Source: Cynocephalus volans (Eukaryota > Chordata > Mammalia > Dermoptera > Cynocephalidae). Taken from it: a stretch of 64,000 bases of DNA. The stretch covers positions 114,458,133-114,522,132 of the forward strand of contig NC_084463.1 of the NCBI RefSeq assembly GCF_027409185.1. Reading direction: 5' to 3'. The notes under the pieces are model-generated. The model was given only the letters and a program-made list of their open reading frames with translations, did no database searches and was not told where the DNA came from. Positions 1 to 12,421 of this stretch are shown here, in pieces. The stretch's first letter is position 1; each line of letters begins with the position of its first letter. Both the position numbers and the translations under genes were made by a program.

Positions 1-1370
1 CCATGGAGATCATGAAGGGGCAGAAGCCACAGTGAGAGAAAGAAAAAACTGTTCAGATTCGTGCTGCAGCCACTTTAACTGAGCACATGGAGCAAGGGCC
101 AAAAGAAGCTGCAGCTGTGCCCTTCAGATGGAGTTACTTGGAGGCAGCAGGGGAGAAGAGGGCCTTGGCAGCCTCCAGGACAGCAAGACCACTAATATGG
201 TTCCCATGGACCCACGCAGGAGCAAGGAGCCAGAACAACTGAAAAGGGAGCCGCTCAGAGGCTGGTGAGTCATCGCAAGGGACCAGCACAGGGCCGTCCC
301 ATGGGAAGTGTTTGGAGCATGGGCGGTGGGGGAGATGGGCCCACCCAGAGAACACTGGGACACAGCAAGGACAGCCAACCTGCCCCCCAATCAGCACAGG
401 ACCACTCAGAGGAGACTGGTCAGAAGTGCAGAATTGCATGGGGTGCAGTTTGATGAAAAGACTCAGGCCCAGATCAGAGTTTCTACACAACTCAGGTGCA
501 CCAGGTCTCTGGAGAGCCAGAAGTACCTATAAGGTCAACCATTAAACCCTGAGCTGCACAAAAAGTCTTCCCTAGGGAAACAGCAGCAAAGCAGCAATTT
601 AGCTCAACCACACACTCAAGTACTGGTTCCCACAGGAAGTTCCCCAATTTTAGAAGTAAGCAAAGGACAAAAAAATTAGTTCCAGCCCAGGCACATTGCC
701 AGCGCCTTGGGGCCCTGCCCAGGGGCATGGGGCAGAGAGCCAGGGACTGGACCCTCCACCCACAACCAGGGACACCACCAGCACCTTGGGAACCTGCCCA
801 GGAGCCTGGGTAATTGAGCCAGAGACTGGACTCCCTGCCCACAACCAGGCACACTGCTAGTGCCAAGGAGCATGCCAAAAATATCACCTCCATGTGCGTG
901 GCCCACCACAGCCACCGCCGTAACCATGGCTGCTGTGAAAGTGGCTAGACATCACAACCACCACGCAAATGGTCCGCCAGCCTCCGGAGTGCATTGACAC
1001 AAGGAGAGTCACCAGCAGAGACCAAAGAAAAGAATAGGATGTCTCTTTCCACAAAGCCTATTCCAGAGTGACAGAAGAAGCATCTGCTCTATGATAATAT
1101 TGGGGGACCTGAACACACCTCTCAGCATTGGACAGATCATCTTGGCAACAAATCAACAGAGTAACCATTACTCTTTCAGAGGGAGAGAAGAAATCTAGGG
1201 TTGTCAGTAGTGGGATAGGGGAGGGAGAGAGGGATAGGGAGAGATTGGACAAGGGGCATAAAGAATAAGTACAATTTGTAACAATATACATACTAGTAAT
1301 ATTGATTTGATCAACATATGTCAACATTGAATCCCCAAAAATGTATAATCAATTATGATTCAACGAAAAA
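1..1370 (+). mobile_element. Internally deleted L1-like composite element (5' end outside window)
   Basis: Positions 1 to about 1070 are GC-rich with internal repetition (CCTTGGGG/AACCTGCCCAGG units near 700-860), like an L1 5' UTR. At about 1095-1160 a short ORF2 endonuclease piece reads GDLNTPLS, then loses frame. A purine-rich stretch and an AT-rich 3' end follow, finishing in CAACGAAAAAAAG near 1365. The joining of 5' UTR to a sliver of ORF2 and a 3' end suggests a non-autonomous or internally deleted copy. The assignment rests on pattern recognition. Confidence 0.5.
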
Positions 1371-2660
1371 AAGTTACATTAGAAAATTTTCATTATGACT
1401 CCATTTTTATTTCTAATATTGTTTATTTATGCTTTTTTTCCTAATGAGTCTTACTGCTATTAGAGGGGCAGTAAAGGCCTACTAGCACCTAATGGAGATA
1501 TTGTTTTTGATATAATCAAAAGTATTAAAAAGGGAAGAAAAAAGGAGTAATTAAATATTATTTAATGCTGGTATTTATGTGGAATCCTTAAATCATTTTA
1601 TGTCCCACCAGTGCTATATGACTCGCACACTGGGAAACATTTGATTTATTAAACTGCACCACCACAATGAAATACCTCTTGGATCATCAGTTGCTGTGGC
1701 TTACCTCTGGGCCTGTCTTTAGTGTGGGAAGTAACAGAAGGATGTGGAAGTAGGAGAAATGGGTGTGGAGGGGGCCCCAGAGAAGAGGGGTATCCTAGAC
1801 TCTGGTGAGCTGAGGGGCCTCCCTCCCCACCCATCCTGTTTCCATGAGCAGCCGTGCTCACAGGCGCTCCCCAGGGTGAGGACTTGGGGTGGAGGGAGCT
1901 GGGTTGAGGACCTCCCTGACTTTCCCCATCAAGGACTCGTGCTATGGGTGTGAGGCAGGAAATGGGGGCTTCTTAGAACTGTTGAGGTTTCCTGGAAGCC
2001 TGTGGCAACTGAAACCATCTGGCTTTCTAAATATCGTTTTCTGGTGGTGTTTGGGACATGATAGAGGGAGCCCCCTCTAGGGACATAAGCTTGGAGGACT
2101 TGGAGGGTGTTGATGTTGGGCTGGAGAAAGAGGCTTTTGGCCCTGGACTCTTCCAGTCCCCACTGCTGTTGACCATGACCCCATAGCCCATGTGCCCGGG
2201 TCAGTCTTTGTAGCCTGTGCTTGTCAAATCAAACCGTGTCTTCGGGGAAATATGAGCATTTTTAAGTCTCCTCCTTATATGAGAAACTCTTGAACTTAAG
2301 AAGGCAGGAAGCCACAGACTACTGGGTGGGCAGAGCCTACCTGGGGTTGCCCCTCCACCCCAGGGGGAACACAGCTGCTCTGAGTCATCAAGGAAACCTA
2401 ACAAATAACACCTTCTTACATATTAGTATCATCAAGGAGGTAGGTGAAGGCTAGTTGAATATCCAGCATGGGGGTAGTGAAAAGAGCGTAGACTTTGGGG
2501 CCCCAGTTCTGGCTCTTCCACCTCCTGGCCATATCTCTTAGATGACCTCTCTCAGTCTGTGAAAGTCAAATAACATGGTGTAATGTGATCTCACATCATT
2601 GTGTGGGTGAATATAATGTAACACAAAACAGAATGTATTTATATATGCCATATTAATTAT
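1371..2660. other. Intergenic, no gene recognised
   Basis: Unique-looking sequence. A short MIR-like piece may lie near 2465-2570. Open frames here are short and without known motifs. Confidence 0.5.
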
Positions 2661-3070
2661 GGTACTGCTAACTACCGTAACAAATAAACCCCCCAATGTA
2701 TAAAGACTCAAACATAATAAAAGTTTATTTCTCACTCACACTCAGTTCAAGGTTGTTTAGCAGGTGGCCCTTTTCCCCTCAGCGACTCAAAAACCTAGGG
2801 CCCTCCCTTTCATCCTGTGGCTCTGTCCCCAGGGCTTCACCCCCAGGGCTTCAACAGGCAGAAGGAGAAAGACGGTGTGGAAGAGTCGTTTTCACTTACT
2901 GAAAGATTTGGCCCAAAAGAGATCCATGTCATTGCTGCTCACATCACACTGGCAAAAACTGTACACATGGCCACACCTAGTTGCAAGGGAAGCTAGAAAT
3001 GCACTCCCTGCCTAGGGAGCTGTTTCCTGGCAACAACCTGTAGCACAGAACTTCTGGTGGACATGCCATG
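2660..3070. mobile_element. Ancient interspersed repeat (MER-type), unclassified
   Basis: The pattern 'AACAAATAAACCCCC...GTTTATTTCTCACTCAC' followed by 'CACATGGCCACACCTAGTTGCAAGGGA' is a common mammalian medium-reiteration repeat. A relative lies at 25886-26260. I cannot name the subfamily with certainty. Confidence 0.5.
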
Positions 3071-3924
3071 TTTACAAAGAAGAAAGACAGAGAACATGCA
3101 CCAATCTATTAATGGTAGTTACCTCTGGGGAGTAAGATTAGAGAAGAGGAAGAGACTTTCTCTTTTTACTTTAAACAAGTAATATTTCATAAGCCCATAT
3201 TAATTCTATAATTAGGAAAAGAACAATGAGAATAGTTTATTGTAAAGCGCTGGGCAAATACATGTTATCTGTTGTTATTTGTTATCATTATTCTTTTGTC
3301 CAATACTAGAATCAGAAAAGATCACCTAAGCAAAGAATGCCCTATCACATGTTCCTTATTAGAGGTAGACAGATTTAGGGTGGGGGTGGTATGGGAGAAA
3401 GCAGAGGTTTTTTTCTTGAAAATTTTAAAAAATATTCATGCCAAAGAAGACTTCAAAGAAGACACAAACTCAGGAAGCCCTGGAATGGCAAACTCAGAAG
3501 CATCTACAGTGAAACTCCATGTGCATTTCTCAAACACATATGAAAAAACATAAATATTGTTCTCAAAAAAGTGTGATGCCATATCTTAAATCTTTGCAGG
3601 AGGTAAAGGCCGCTCAGATTTTCTAATTTTATTTGAACACAAAATATTTAAGATTTTTTAGGCAAAGACTAAGAGGTAACCAGCATGAAAAGAAAGAAGA
3701 AAAAAATTTATATATCAACCCTATGTAGGAAGAAAGCAAAATTGCAAATGCCATCCTATTCAGCAGATGCATATTAGAGAGACAGAGAGATTGATGAGGG
3801 GCAAAAGATGGAGAGAGAAAGCAGGGAGAGAAGAAAAGGAGGAGCTGTGCAGGCTGGGACCATTTACAGGCCCCGTAGCAGGTGGCAACCTCTGAGAAGA
3901 TCCAGAGTTTGGCTCTGGTCAGAA

Positions 3925-4260
3925 TCATTTATTCATTCAATGAATTGTTATTGTGTGCCTACTCTGAGCCAGGACTCTTCTAGGTACTAGAAGTACAGCA
4001 CTAAACAAATCAAAACCTCTACCCTCATGGAATTTATATTCTAGAGGGAGGAGACACCAAAAAGTAAAGCTGAAAGTATATAACATGTCAGGTGATGATA
4101 AGTGCTTTAGATAAAACTAATGCAGAATGAAGAAGACAGGATGTGCAGATAAGAGGGGTGAAGGGGAGAGGTGTCAGTGTGTTATTTTCTGCAGTTCATC
4201 GCATGGTCAAGAAAGACCTCACTTGGAGCCATTTGAGCCAAGGCCTTAAGAGACCCATGT
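3925..4260 (-). mobile_element. L2 LINE 3' end
   Basis: Shows the reverse complement of the L2 3' end: TCATTCAATGAATTGTTATT, then GTGCCTACTCTGAGCCAGG, then CCCTCATGGAATTTATATTC. No coding capacity. Confidence 0.7.
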
Positions 4261-4939
4261 GAACTAGCAAGCAAAAATAGTTATAGCACAGGAAGCTGTT
4301 GGTTTTCCAGCCAACATCCAGTTATTCCTTCCTTCTCTCTATTAGAACCTCTCCTCCCTTGCTATTTTGTAGCTATATGATCAGGAGAAAGCCAGACCTC
4401 ATCCCTAACACTAGGGCTGGATCCCAATTAGATCCCAATTAGATCTCAATTAGTCTAAGCTAACGGTGGCAATCCAACTTCCCTTTTCAGCGACCAGTTC
4501 AGGAAGCCGGGAACCCAGGAAGCCAGGCTAAAGCCACTCGACACAGGGAATTCCCTTGGTCACTGTCATTGGTCCAGGAGCAGGTGCACAACCTAAACTG
4601 GTCTAAACAGATTGAAAGAGGGGATTTATATTTCTGTTTGTGGGAGGAGGTTTTTTTCCCTGTTATGATGGATATGAACAAAGAAGCATGTTGTCACAGT
4701 TGTGAAGTGACACAGCCATCCCTGGACAAGCCAGCCTGAGGATAGAGTTAATACAAAGAAGAGGGCAGAGCTGGAGAGCTGCAGAGAAACGGAGTCAGAG
4801 CCCTGATTATTCCATGCCTGAGCCTGCTCTACTTCAAGACTCCTCATTATATGTGATGAAGAATGTCCTTACTGTTTATGCCAGTTCAAGTTAGGTTTCC
4901 ATTCCCTGGTGCTTAAACGTTCTTTACTATGACAATAAA

Positions 4940-5175
4940 AATAATGGCAGCTAACATTTCTTGAGAATTACCTTGTGCCAGGCGCACTCTTTATATTTGT
5001 AATTTTGTTTAATGTTCTCAACAATCTTATGAAGCAAATACAACTATTGTCCTCATTTTAAGGTGTTAAGTTATTTTGGTCAGCGTCATATGGATAAGTG
5101 TCAGAACCAAAATCTTTCAAAGCTCAGTGCCTGTGCTCTTAACCATTATGATGGTCCTATCGGTATGTGAGGTAG
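4940..5175 (-). mobile_element. MIR SINE
   Basis: TTGTGCCAGGCGCACTCTTT followed by degraded core and tRNA-related parts of MIR in reverse orientation. Confidence 0.6.
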
Positions 5176-5282
5176 AGGAAAAGATGGAGGGAAGAAGCAT
5201 GTAAAGAAGCCAGAAGAAGAGGAGGAGGAGGAGATAGTGAACTCTTATTAATCTTATAATCATATATAATCGTGTTCTCTTT

Positions 5283-5775
5283 ACCTGGAACACATTTTCC
5301 CCGTGCCCGCTTCTCTACCTAGGAACTTTTATTTGTTCTTTAAGAACTCAATTCAAATGTTACCTCTCTGAGATGCCTTCCCACATCCTATCTCCCCAAA
5401 CTTCCAACCTTCTGGGATCCCATGTAGGATCTATTACAGCCAAGGTTATATTAAAATATGTTTATTTTCATGTCTCCTCTTTTTTTTTTTTTTTTTTTTC
5501 AAGAAAGATGACTGGTAAGGGGATCTTAACCCTTGACTTGGTGTTGTCAGCACCACGCTCTCCCAAGTGAGCTAACCGGCCATCCCTATATAGGATCCGA
5601 ACCCATGGCCTTGGTGTTATCAGCACCACACTCTCCTGAGTGAGCCACGGGCCGGCCCCACATGCCTCCTCTTTTTACTAAATTCAGAACTCCTCAAGGG
5701 CAAGCACTATGTCTAATTATTCTTTGGTCCCAGTGATTAGCTTAGGTCATTGCAGGTGTTCAGGAAAATGAAGTG
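5283..5775 (+). mobile_element. L2 LINE 3' end, split by a SINE dimer
   Basis: TACCTGGAACACATTTTCCC, then CAAATGTTACCTCTCTGAGA, then (after the SINE) TCAGAACTCCTCAAGGGCAA are typical of the L2 3' region. Interrupted at 5481-5660. Confidence 0.7.
5481..5660 (-). mobile_element. tRNA-Ile-derived SINE, dimer (CYN-type)
   Basis: In reverse orientation two tRNA-Ile-like units are joined. Unit 1 has GGCTCACTCAGGAGAGTGTG (box A area) and GGGTTCGGATCC (box B); unit 2 has TAGCTCACTTGGGAGAGCG. The poly(A) tail reads as T-run 5481-5501. Flanks catg[t/c]ctcctcttttt at 5469-5485 and 5661-5677 look like a target duplication. Confidence 0.85.
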
Positions 5776-7135
5776 ATCATCCATACATCAATCATCACAC
5801 CTTCTTGAGGACCCTCTGTCTTACCAGGTACTATGCTGGGTCCCGAGGAGACCTTTTTAACTTTAAAAAGTTTGTCCTCTAGAAGTTCATAAACAAATTG
5901 AGGATGTGCTTTTATCTCTTAATTATACATTACAGCAACCCAACTCAAACTAGCTTAAGAGGGCGGGGGAAGAAAAGGGAAAGGGGGCAGAATCTACTTG
6001 TCCCAGGCAGACTACTTCCAGCTTCAGGAATAGCTGCATCTAAGATCTAAGGGCTTCTAACAATGTTATTCCCAACAGTAGGTGTCTTTCTATAACTTGT
6101 TTTTGTGTGGCTTCATCCTCAGGAATTCTTTTTTTCATATAACATGAACCTCACAGTCCCATGTTTACCTCCAATTACAGTAAAAATAGAGCTTCTTATT
6201 CTAGTGGTTCCAGCAAAAGTCCTAGGAGTGATTCTCATTGGTTTTAATTGAGTCACCTGCCCTTCACTGAACCAATCACAGTGACTCTTGATTGAAAAGG
6301 CCTCAATCACATGCCTCCCTCTGGATTTGGGAAATGGGATCAATCCCATCAAAATCACATGGACTAAAAGTGACAGAAGGTGGTTCACCACAGGAAAATC
6401 AAGCTGCTGTGACCGAAAGGGGGAGAGGATGTTGAGCAGGTCAAAACCAACACATGTCCTCCATAGAGATGTCCTATACATCAATAATTATATGGCAAGA
6501 TTGTGAGTCAGGCACGTCTTAGAGCTTACAGTCAGATATTAAGTAGGAGAAACCCCTTCAAGGACTGTTGTCTAGAAATGCCCCGTAGAAGGAAGCTTAT
6601 GAACAGGCCTTTGGATAGGTAGGATTATGGCAGGTGAAAATGAGAAGGCCTTTCAGATACACAGAAGGGCGTGACTGAAGGCAGGGAGGTGGGGATCCTT
6701 TGGAGATTTTCCAGCTTTGGTGGGGACTTTTGGGATTTAAGGCCAGAACTTTGGTTGGGGGGTAGATTCATAAGCAATTTAATAATGCATTAATCCTTTA
6801 GGGAGATTTCTTCCGTATATGGCCTCAAAGAAGAGTATACTAATTTTAGCAGGCACCAGGAGTAGGATTACTCTCTCCATTTTACCAATGGGGTAAGTGA
6901 GGTCCAGTGTAAGCAATGCCTGCTGAGAGGTCACACAGCCCAGAGACAGAACCGCACAAGAAGCCCCATGTTCCGCCATCCAGTCCAGGACTGTGCTCCC
7001 TCCACAGCACAAATGAAATCTGGGGTTGGAAACACCAGGACAGCCACTGTGGCTCAGTCCCAGGGCCAGCCTGAGGAGGCTTGAAGGAAGCTGTGGAAAT
7101 ATCTGTCTAGGCAGAGAGAAGGTGTGTCTGACTTG

Positions 7136-7380
7136 CATAATGGTTACGAGCAGAGACTCTGGATTCAGACAGTCCTAGTTTTAAATCTTGAGTTTCATGA
7201 ATTACCATGTTACCATGGACAAATTATATAACTTCTCTGAGCCTTAGTTTCCTCATCTGTAGAATGAAATGGAGAACAACACCTACCTCATGGGTTGGCT
7301 AGTGAGGTCTGAATGAAGTAATGCATATTAAGAACTTAGCTCAATGTCTGTTCCATAGAGTGGTCAATAAACGTGACTTT
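7136..7380 (+). mobile_element. MIR SINE
   Basis: CAGACTCTGGATTCAGACAG, TTCTCTGAGCCTTAGTTTCC and TCAATAAACGTG follow MIR order. Confidence 0.75.
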
Positions 7381-7594
7381 GAGGGCAGTGCAAGGTGCTG
7401 CCAGCCCTTAAGTCAGACAGACTTCCCAAGGTCAAGTCCTGGCTCCAACACAACGACTGCATTTCACTGATTCTGTAATGTACTTTTCTTACTGCCCACT
7501 CCCATATTTTAACCATGTCTGAAATCAGGATGCACCTTAGCATTATAACATGGTTTAATTGCCAGTGTCTCTTAGCAGTACATGAAATACTAGC

Positions 7595-7770
7595 ATGTCT
7601 TTACAATCTATGTCTTATTTTGGGCAAGTTACTTAATCTTTTGGTACCTCAGGTTCTCCAACTGTAAAACAGGGATAATGATAATATCCCCTTTATAAAG
7701 TTGTTGTGAAGATCAAGTTAGATTTGCTTTTCAAGTTTCTGGCATGTAATAAGGGCTTAAGAAATTTCAT
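7595..7770 (+). mobile_element. MIR SINE
   Basis: GGGCAAGTTACTTAATCTTT followed by AACTGTAAAACAGGGATAAT and a degraded 3' end. Confidence 0.7.
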
Positions 7771-8091
7771 GTATTGCTATTACTTTTATTATTATTATCC
7801 CAAACCAAGTCATGGGGGTGGTGGAAGCTGCATGGGCTAAACAGACAGAGGCAGAAGCAGCCTGCGGGGCTGTGCAGAGGTGAGGTTGGTATCTGAGGGG
7901 CAATGCTGGTTCTCAGATTCAAAAGAGGAGCATGAGGAACAGTAGTCAGGAAGCCAGACTTGTGGTTGATGGAGTGCAAAGTGGATCAGGGCATACACTT
8001 TTCAGAGGAAGAGCCAGTGGGTATGGGCTGGTGGATTAAAAGGGCTGGTCTGGGTGAGCGAGCTGGTCTATACGTTCTCTTTGAACATGCA

Positions 8092-8320
8092 TATTCTCTG
8101 ACTATAATAGATACCATCTGTTAAGTCCTTACTATGTGACAGGGCACTGTGTTCATTGATAAGCACCACCTCATAAAATCCTGTAATCAACCCCATGAGT
8201 TAGGTGATTTTTATTAGGTCATTTTACAGAAGAAACCGAGGCTCACAGAGATAAATTAACATGTTCAAAGTCACATGGCTATTAAGTGGCAGAGCTGGAA
8301 CTTGAGTCAGGTTTTCTTGA
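8092..8320 (-). mobile_element. MIR SINE
   Basis: CATTTTACAGAAGAAACCGA, TCACATGGCTATTAAGTGGC and AGAGCTGGAACTTGAGTCAG match MIR in reverse. Confidence 0.75.
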
Positions 8321-8519
8321 CTTTATATGCAGCACCTAAGTCCCTCTGCCACGCTGCTTCTTCAACTCAGTTCTCCAGCATCTCCCAGTATATCCAGAAG
8401 CATTTTTCCTCCCTCTTCCCCGCCCTTCTCCTAACCCCCTCCCCCGCCCCCAGGTCTCCACCTCCCAAACCCACGAATGCCAAGCTCACAAGTCATCTGT
8501 TTTGCCAAAATTCTGTTCC

Positions 8520-8725
8520 GATTTGATAAACCCTAGCCGGGCCAGCTCACTCAGCATGATTCAGCCGGAGAGAATAGCGAGGCTGCATGCCCAGCGTGCC
8601 GACCGGCTGAGCTCAGGCAGGATGGGCGGCACGCAGGCACCTCGGCTTGACAGATGGCTCCGCTCGGCTGTCTCCGCGGGCCCACCGCCAGGGCCTGCCC
8701 TCGCTCTCGGCAGGTCGTGTGAGTG
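8520..8725. promoter_or_regulatory. CpG-rich patch, candidate regulatory element
   Basis: About 17 CpG dinucleotides in 200 bp, in a neighbourhood almost free of CpG. It contains near-MARE/AP-1 motifs (TCACTCAGCA, TGATTCAGC). No gene starts here that I can recognise and the 170-codon open frame over it has no known motif. Could be an enhancer, an orphan CpG island or a decayed GC-rich repeat. Confidence 0.35.
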
Positions 8726-8871
8726 TCATATGTACGGAAGTATGTATGGGTACATATGGAGCACGCAGCAGGGAGGCTGTGCGTGCCGCAGAGTTCGCTT
8801 CTGTGTGGCCGCTTCGTGCATGTTTATCTGTATGCACGTGGATGAATGTGCATGTGCATGCCTCGCGGTGT

Positions 8872-8898
8872 GTGTGTGTGTGTGTGTGTGTGTGTGCA
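8872..8898 (+). repeat. (TG)n microsatellite
   Basis: About 26 bp of TG repeat with imperfect TG-rich flanks from 8830 to 8925. Confidence 0.9.
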
Positions 8899-9364
8899 TA
8901 TTTGTGTGTGTGCAGAAGTGTGTATCCGAGTTTCCAGTTTGCTTTCATTCTGGTATGTGTGCTCATGAGCACGAAAGAGAAAGGGTGGTGGGGGAGAAGT
9001 GTCCTGGGCTTTGAGAATTCAGCGTTTTGAATGTTCCTCCCTGCGGTGGAGAGCTGCTGAATGCCCCTCCCTCCAGCTCTCTCCTCTCCTCAGGACTGAC
9101 AGATATCAGCTAGAGCACAAAATCATCCCATTCCCGTTGTGAAGTTTAGTCTCTAGCCCAGCTTCAGCTTTCCAAAAACAACATCTTGGCTGCTGTTTTT
9201 CCTTAAGGTAGAGATATTTACCTATTTGTGAATCTAGGGCTCCTCTGAAAATCTGGTGTCCAGAATAGATCTTTTCACGAAAATACCCTCAAAACATATA
9301 AGTTTACATGCAATATCATGGAGCTCACTGGGCCTTCCAAAGCCTCACAGATCTCAGGTTAGGA

Positions 9365-9905
9365 AACCAAGAATGACACAAACACTTAATGAGCACCTAC
9401 TATACTGAGGCCTTGTTAGAGAGAGAAGCGCATAGAGGAATAACATGGCCACTGTTTCTGAGGAGTGCACAATCTTGCAGGAGAAATAGATGCAAATGCA
9501 TAACTCCAGGTCACTGTGACAAGTGCAATAATGGTGGAGGGAAGGAACTGCCACAGTATGAGAGGAATGAAGGGATGCACTTTTTGAGGGGTTCCAGGGA
9601 AGGACTGAAGAAGTAAACATTTAAGCTGTGTATTGAAACATCAGATGGCATTTGTCAGAGAAGATGAGGAAGGACTTTGCAGGCAGAAAGAAGAGCGTGT
9701 ACAAAGGCAGAGGGATGCTGTATTTGGGGAATGATACACGTGGGAGGAGCAGGCAGTAAGGCTGAAAAGGGAGTTTGGAGGTGGACTGTGAAGAGTCTTG
9801 TCCATACTAATCTAAAGGTTTTGGATTTTATCCTGTAAGTGATGGGGAACCATCCGAGCTCTCTGAACAAGAGAGTGACATGACTTAATTAGTGTTTTGC
9901 AAAGA
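9365..9905 (-). mobile_element. L2-like LINE fragment, left half
   Basis: AATGAGCACCTACTATACTG through CAAAGGCAGAGGGATGC and GGATTTTATCCTGTAAGTGA follows L2 in reverse. It appears to continue after the MaLR element at 12422-12905. Confidence 0.6.
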
Positions 9906-10033
9906 TCACAGTACATCCAGCACTTACCCAGAAACAAAATAAGAGGCTGTTGGAATAGTTCAGGTGAGAAAAAATGAAGGTGAGAACAATAGGAATGTGG
10001 GGAAACTAGAGCATGGGTTTGAAGAAAAGAGAT

Positions 10034-10441
10034 TATATTGGTCCATTTCTGTTGCTTATAAAAACACCTGAACTGGGTAATTTATAAGAAAACAAAATAC
10101 ATTGCTTACAGTTTCAGAGCCTGGAAAATCCAAAATTCAGGGCACACATCTGGTGAGGGTCTTCTTTGGTGGTGGCTTTACAGCAACGCAGGGGTCTCAT
10201 ATGGCAGAAAATGGCAGAGCAGAGAATGAGAACTTCTCATGTGCTCTTCTTTTAAAGCCCTGAGAACCATGCCCCTGACCACCATTATTAACCCATTCAC
10301 TATGCCATGGACCCACAATCTAATCACCTCTTCAAAGCCCCACCTTTCAATTACCGTAATAGGATTTCCCACCCTCAACAGTTAGGGTGGGAATTAAGCT
10401 TCTAATATATGAACTTTGGGGGACACAAGTCAATCAGTCCA
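10034..10441 (-). repeat. MaLR LTR (3' LTR in element orientation)
   Basis: Aligns along its length with 12008-12421, including the shared ACATCTGATGAGGGTCTTCT-like segment and TCTAATATATGAACTTTGGG. Confidence 0.85.
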
Positions 10442-12007
10442 CCAAATTCTGCTCCTGGCCCCCAAAGTTTATGTCCTTCTCACAGATAAATATATTCATT
10501 CCATCCCTAAGGTCTTAACTTGTTTCAATTCAAGAGTCCAATGTTCAAAGTCCCTTCTGTGAAATTAAAACAAGTTTTCTACTGCCAAGATACAATGGTG
10601 GGACAAACACAGGGTGCATATTCCCATTCAAAAAGGGAGACATAGGTCAAAAGAAAAGGGTAACAGGTCCTAAACATGTCCGAAACCCAGCAAGGCAGGC
10701 ATTAAATCTTACAGCTGGTGAATCGTGTACCTTGACTCCATGTTCGAAGTCTTCTGCATGCTGGTGTGCCCAAATCCCCAGGCAGCTCCACTTATATGGC
10801 TTTCCTGGTGTGAGGCCGTGGTTCAGCTCTCTCAGGCTGGCATTGAATGCTGGTAGTGCCACAATTCTGGGACCACAATTTTCCATGGTGGTCCTGCTTC
10901 CATGGATCTACTAGGCATGGCCTTTGTGGGGTTTCTCTGCTTCAACTCTGACCCCACATTTCCTCTCAGCATCACTCTAGAGAAGACTTTTTGTGGTGAA
11001 TCTGTCCCTGTAACGGATCTCTCCCTGGGCCCTCGGGCTTTTCCATACATCCTTTGAAATCTGGGTGGAGGCTCCCAAGACTTCAGAACTCTGGCATTCT
11101 GCAAGCCTGCAAACCTACCACCATGTGGATGCCACCAAGGCTTCCAGCTTGTATTTTCCAAAGCTATGGGTCCAGCCCCACCTGGAGCCATTTTAGCCAT
11201 GGCTGGAGCAGCCGAAGCAACGAGGGTGCTGGTGTGGGAGCAGCATCCCAAGGTGGCCCTGGACAGTGTGGCCGTGGAGGGTGCCTTGGGCCTGTTCCCT
11301 GAGACCACTCTGTCTCCCTAGGCCTCTGGGCCTGTAATGGAAGGGTTGACCCCAGAGGCTTCTGCAATGTCTTCAGGGCCTTTTCCCCCTTCTCTTGATA
11401 ATCCTTTCTTTCATACTAATCTTAGCAAATGGTTGCTGAGCTGCACCATTGCATTTTTCTCCTGAAAACGTTCTCTGCTTGTCTATCACATGTCTAGGCT
11501 GCAAATTTTCCAAATCTTTACACTCTGCTTTCCTTTTAAATTCTGGCTTTATGTCATTCTTTTGCCACCATAACTAAGCATAGGCTGTTACAAGTGGCCA
11601 TGCAGCTTCCTGAATGTTTTGCTGCTTAGAAATTTCTTCTGCCAAATACCCTGGTTCAGCATCTTTAAGTTCCACGTTCCATAAAACTTTTGGGCATGAA
11701 GAGAATGTAGCCAAGTTCCTTGCCAGTTCATAGTAAGGGTGATCTTTGCCCCAGTTTCCAATAATTCCCTTCTCATTTACACCTGAGACCTCCTTAGAGC
11801 AGTCTTTATGGTCCCTATTCCCATAAGCATTCTGGTCACCACCATTTAACCAGTCTCTGAAACATTCCAAACTTTTCCTGGTTTTCTTGTCTTCTTCTGA
11901 GTCCTCCAGACTCCTCCAACCTCTGCCTGACACCCAGTTCCAAAGATGCTTTCACATTTTCAAGTATTTGTTATAAGCAATGCCCGACTTCTCTTGTACC
12001 AATTTTC

Positions 12008-12421
12008 TGTATTAGTTTGTTTCTGTTGCTTATAACAAAATACCTAGAACTGGGTGATTTATAAGAAAACAAAATTCATTCCTTACAGTTTTAAAGCCTG
12101 GGAAATCCAAAGTCCAGGGAACACATCTGATGAGGGTCTTCTTTGGTAGTGGCTTTATAGCAAGGCAGAGGTCTCACATGGCAGAAAATGGCAGAGCAGA
12201 GAAAGAGAGACCTTCTCTTGTGCTCTTCTTTTAATGCCCTCAGAACCACACCCCTGACCACCATTATTAATCCATTCACTACAGCATGGTCCTTATAATC
12301 TAATCACCTCTTCAAGGCCCCACCTTTCAACTACCATAATAGGATTTCCTACCCTCAACAGTTACAGTGAGAATTAAGCTTCTAATATATGAACTTTGGG
12401 GGGCACAATTCAATCAATACA
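12008..12421 (-). repeat. MaLR LTR (5' LTR in element orientation)
   Basis: The better-preserved copy, beginning on the plus strand TGTATTAGTTTGTTTCTG and ending CAATCAATACA. Confidence 0.85.

Larger units (their letters stand above)
10034..12421 (-). mobile_element. MaLR (ERVL-MaLR) endogenous retrovirus, LTR-int-LTR
   Basis: Two related direct LTRs (10034-10441 and 12008-12421, about 410 bp) flank 1.57 kb of MST/THE1-like internal sequence. In minus orientation the LTR starts TGTATTGATTGAATTGTGCC and ends TACA. No gag, pol or env frame survives; MaLR elements are non-autonomous anyway. The LTRs differ at many sites, so insertion is old. It appears to interrupt an L2 copy. No clear 5-bp target duplication was seen. 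Confidence 0.85.

Noticed and set aside
8502-9014. 170-codon open frame over the CpG patch and TG repeat
   Set aside because: No recognisable domain; much of it is TG repeat read as Val-Cys. The complementary strand and another plus-strand frame are equally open, so base composition explains it.
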